From: Methylomarinum sp.
GTDB lineage: Bacteria; Pseudomonadota; Gammaproteobacteria; Methylococcales; Methylomonadaceae
Direction of reading: 5' to 3'
Length of the DNA: 7,686 nucleotides
NCBI GenBank assembly: GCA_013139755.1
Contig: WTAG01000356.1
Location: 1 to 7,686, forward strand
The notes beneath the pieces are model-generated. The model searched no databases. It worked only from the letters and a program-made list of their open reading frames with translations, and had not been told where the DNA came from. Below, piece by piece: positions 5,441-7,686 of the stretch (its first letter is position 1; each line of letters begins with the position of its first letter). The position numbers and the translations under genes were made by a program.

Positions 5441-7686
5441 TTATTGTCTTGGTTTGCCGAGAGGATCAGCCCCTATCATGCCGACCATTTGTTTTAGATA
5501 CTCAGGACTTTCTGCTCTTTCCAGCTCTTCTCTAGCCTTTATTAATCGTTGCTTAATATTTAATCTTTCCACTTCATCGGCATAGTTAGCTAACTCAGAG
5601 AATTTTTGTAAACTATCCACATGTCTGTGCCAGAGTGCAATATCTCTGCTTTGTTTAACTTGCAAACGTTCTAAATACCAGTCTGAGGCGAGTAAACTCT
5701 CTTTGCTAAAAAGGGCTCTAATTTCAGGATCATGTACATCCTTACCCTGATAATGCCCCGTTGCCATAATATGCAGTAAAGCTTGTAACGGAGGGCAGGC
5801 ATCGTCAATACTGCCATCATCCAGGTATTGTTGAGCAACTCGCTGCTGTGTTTCTACAATATTATGAATACCATCGGCATAATCATTTAAATTTTGAGTT
5901 TCGGGTTTAAGAATGTCCGCTGTTAAAACAGTGCTTGGGTTATCAAATATTTTACCCATAAAGTCATGCACAAACTGCTCAGTGATACGGTAACCTAGAC
6001 GACTGGCCAATACTGTTTTACCCTCATGATCAAAGTCATCCAATGCTTCCATATAGCCATGCTCGATCAAATAATCCGCATCTTGTTCATGAGCCTTTAG
6101 TCGCGTCCAAATCTCTGGAATTAACAAGCTAATATCATGGTCAACCCGAACATGAGTGCCAATAAACCCGGCAGAACTAGTAAAGCCCGAGTATCCAGTC
6201 AAGATAAAGGAAACCAGTGCATTATTTAAATCAGCTGTTGGTCTCAAAGCGTTAAATGGGCCTTTGGTTAATGCACCTTCACTACCAGCTCCAGTTGTTG
6301 AGGGTGATTTACCTGTTAATGAACAAATAAAGTCCATAAACAGTTCAGGCAATTGTTGGTAATGAATGGGGTTGTAAACCGCTAATGCACGAATCCCAGG
6401 CTCTGGTGGATTATTACGCCGACCTGCAAGAACAGCATCGACAGGATGAACCACCTTTTCATTTAATGGAATTTTACGATGCAGACGCACACCCAAATCG
6501 GCTACATACTTACGGACAGGGTTAACTAAATCTGCACGTGTTTCCAGATAACGCGGGTTTTTTGAAGGTTTACCATCAACCAAACGAGGATGTGCAGATG
6601 AAACAACAAAACCAGAATCATCCTGATAGCTATTGTGTAACAAGTCATACATAGGCTGAGTAAATTTAGACATGGTCAACACATCTTCAACAATGTTTGA
6701 TAACTTTTCACCTATCAAAGGCTCATAATTAGCTATAAAATTATCTGAGCCCGACATATTAAGTTCTGTCTGCTTATCATAGCCAGGAATAATGGCATCA
6801 TCTGGACGTTGAAATAGACGATATTCACAATTACTAACCAATTTAACACTGCCAGAATGCGTGTTTTTAGCATAATTATCACTAATATATGAACTAGGTA
6901 CCACCACTGAAGCGGTAATATCATCTTCCATTTGTATTTTTTCGGCGGCATAAAAATCCTGCCTAACCTTAAATGTGCGCCAACCACCTTGTTCATTAAA
7001 CCCTACTCGCAAAAAGCTGGCAATGATGGGTCTGCCTTCAAATTTAAGTTCATGTCCTGGTGATCCGTCAACAACATCTGCGGAAAAAAAACTGCGCCAG
7101 TTTTCGCCCCATTCAGCCTGATAAAAGCGCTTAATCAATAGTACTAAAGCTCTGATATAAGGGGGTATCGCGTTTAACCATTCATTATATTCATCGGTAT
7201 AACTGGTTGATGGCGTTAATAATTTAATGACTGAGCCGAGACTTCGGTTATGACTTAATAATGAGCGACTAGGTGCCTTATCAGCTTCATCAATAAATGC
7301 CTTAAAGCGATCACTATAATTTTTATCAAAAATTTCCTGCACTCTGTTTAAATCTTGCGTTAAGTTATTGACATAAAATGAATTATAAATAACCGCATCA
7401 TTAATTGATTTAGAAATTTCTGATTTTCCTCCGCCAGAAACTGTACTCGGCTTATGACAAAATGTACCTTCTGCCGCTGTACCAATCAATCGCCATGAAG
7501 GAGCCGCCGGATGTTTCAGCAATTCCAGTTTATAGCCATTAGGCTTTATATAAATCTTCCCAGGCTGTAAACGGACAGTAGAAACTTTATTATCCGTCCT
7601 CCAGATTGATGTCTCATTTGCCCAGGACAGTGCTTGCGCCCTCCCATCCATCTTTACATTTTGTGGTACGTAAATAATCTCAGGAT
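5441..7686 (-). CDS. Probable PPi-type phosphoenolpyruvate carboxykinase (N-terminus beyond window)
   Basis: The frame is open through the right edge: 747 sense codons are visible, and 11 of them (PEIIYVPQNVK) precede the ATG at 7651, so that ATG is internal. Numbered from it, there is a glycine-rich phosphate-binding-like motif CHKPSTVSGGGKSEISKS (65-82). A second conserved block, SLTGKSPSTTGAGSEG then ALTKGPFN, covers 444-467. A charged helical tail covers about 655-715 (KQRLIKAREELERAES) and precedes GADPLGKPRQ. From memory these match the PPi-type PEPCK family of Entamoeba and Propionibacterium (about 1,100-1,200 residues), which interconverts oxaloacetate plus pyrophosphate with PEP, CO2 and phosphate in the cytosol. 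It is not ATP- or GTP-type PEPCK. About 350-450 N-terminal residues would then lie outside the window. The family call is recognition, not a computed match; if wrong, it remains a large conserved soluble protein. Convergent with the yidE-type gene. Confidence 0.65.
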   Translation of the reverse strand, partial: PEIIYVPQNVKMDGRAQALSWANETSIWRTDNKVSTVRLQPGKIYIKPNGYKLELLKHPAAPSWRLIGTAAEGTFCHKPSTVSGGGKSEISKSINDAVIYNSFYVNNLTQDLNRVQEIFDKNYSDRFKAFIDEADKAPSRSLLSHNRSLGSVIKLLTPSTSYTDEYNEWLNAIPPYIRALVLLIKRFYQAEWGENWRSFFSADVVDGSPGHELKFEGRPIIASFLRVGFNEQGGWRTFKVRQDFYAAEKIQMEDDITASVVVPSSYISDNYAKNTHSGSVKLVSNCEYRLFQRPDDAIIPGYDKQTELNMSGSDNFIANYEPLIGEKLSNIVEDVLTMSKFTQPMYDLLHNSYQDDSGFVVSSAHPRLVDGKPSKNPRYLETRADLVNPVRKYVADLGVRLHRKIPLNEKVVHPVDAVLAGRRNNPPEPGIRALAVYNPIHYQQLPELFMDFICSLTGKSPSTTGAGSEGALTKGPFNALRPTADLNNALVSFILTGYSGFTSSAGFIGTHVRVDHDISLLIPEIWTRLKAHEQDADYLIEHGYMEALDDFDHEGKTVLASRLGYRITEQFVHDFMGKIFDNPSTVLTADILKPETQNLNDYADGIHNIVETQQRVAQQYLDDGSIDDACPPLQALLHIMATGHYQGKDVHDPEIRALFSKESLLASDWYLERLQVKQSRDIALWHRHVDSLQKFSELANYADEVERLNIKQRLIKAREELERAESPEYLKQMVGMIGADPLGKPRQ

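Noticed and set aside
5335..5535. Plus-strand reading frame of 66 codons
   Set aside because: It starts inside the inverted repeat and runs antisense into the PEPCK 3' end; no ribosome site and no protein-like features.
6156..6362. Plus-strand reading frame of 68 codons
   Set aside because: Antisense to the most conserved PEPCK block, where a long uninterrupted frame already explains the sequence.
6733..6996. Minus-strand reading frame of 87 codons inside the PEPCK gene
   Set aside because: A different frame within a long conserved coding region; hydrophobic composition follows from the frame shift.
7649..7651. ATG as the true start of the PEPCK-like protein
   Set aside because: The frame stays open for 11 more codons to the window edge, the conserved motif is too close to this ATG for the family, and no ribosome site precedes it.

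Overview
The window is AT-rich chromosomal DNA from a gammaproteobacterium. That placement rests on hslR, the TusB/TusE pair and a YidE-type transporter, all of which read like gammaproteobacterial family members. The low GC content and the style of the intergenic repeats would suit a methanotroph of the Methylococcales or a relative, but that is a guess. There is no phage, transposase, CRISPR or RNA gene. The genes form a mosaic of short housekeeping and accessory transcription units.

Layout. (1) Minus strand, 1-1579: a small membrane protein (DUF6394-like, 1196-1579) followed by a two-transmembrane potassium-channel-type protein with at least two Rossmann (RCK/TrkA-N) domains. The channel's C-terminus runs off the left edge. 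A 60-bp imperfect inverted repeat (1095-1154) lies between them. (2) A divergent promoter region (1580-1807). (3) Plus strand, 1808-2569: a single-domain rhodanese and hslR (Hsp15), 3 nt apart. (4) Minus strand, 2587-3203: tusB then tusE, overlapping by 10 nt and converging on hslR with 17 nt between stop codons. tusC and tusD are absent from this locus, and the TusE homologue carries both DsrC-type cysteines. (5) A 394-bp intergenic region between the divergent tusB and yidE genes. (6) Plus strand, 3598-5262: a complete YidE/AspT-type transporter with two central TrkA_C (RCK_C) domains. (7) A convergent gap holding a REP/MITE-like inverted repeat (5316-5393). (8) Minus strand, 5441-7686: the C-terminal 747 codons of a very large protein that I read as PPi-dependent phosphoenolpyruvate carboxykinase, cut by the right edge.

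How the genes may work together. The channel and the DUF6394 protein are probably one potassium or ion-homeostasis unit. The rhodanese, TusB and TusE are all persulfide carriers, so 1808-3203 is a small sulfur-transfer neighbourhood, with hslR (ribosome rescue) as a passenger or translational partner. The transporter and the PEP carboxykinase look like independent units. No entirely new multi-gene system is evident. The points most worth following are the TusB/TusE pair with DsrC-like cysteines but no TusCD, the PPi-type PEPCK in this lineage, the DUF6394-channel pairing, and the two intergenic inverted repeats.
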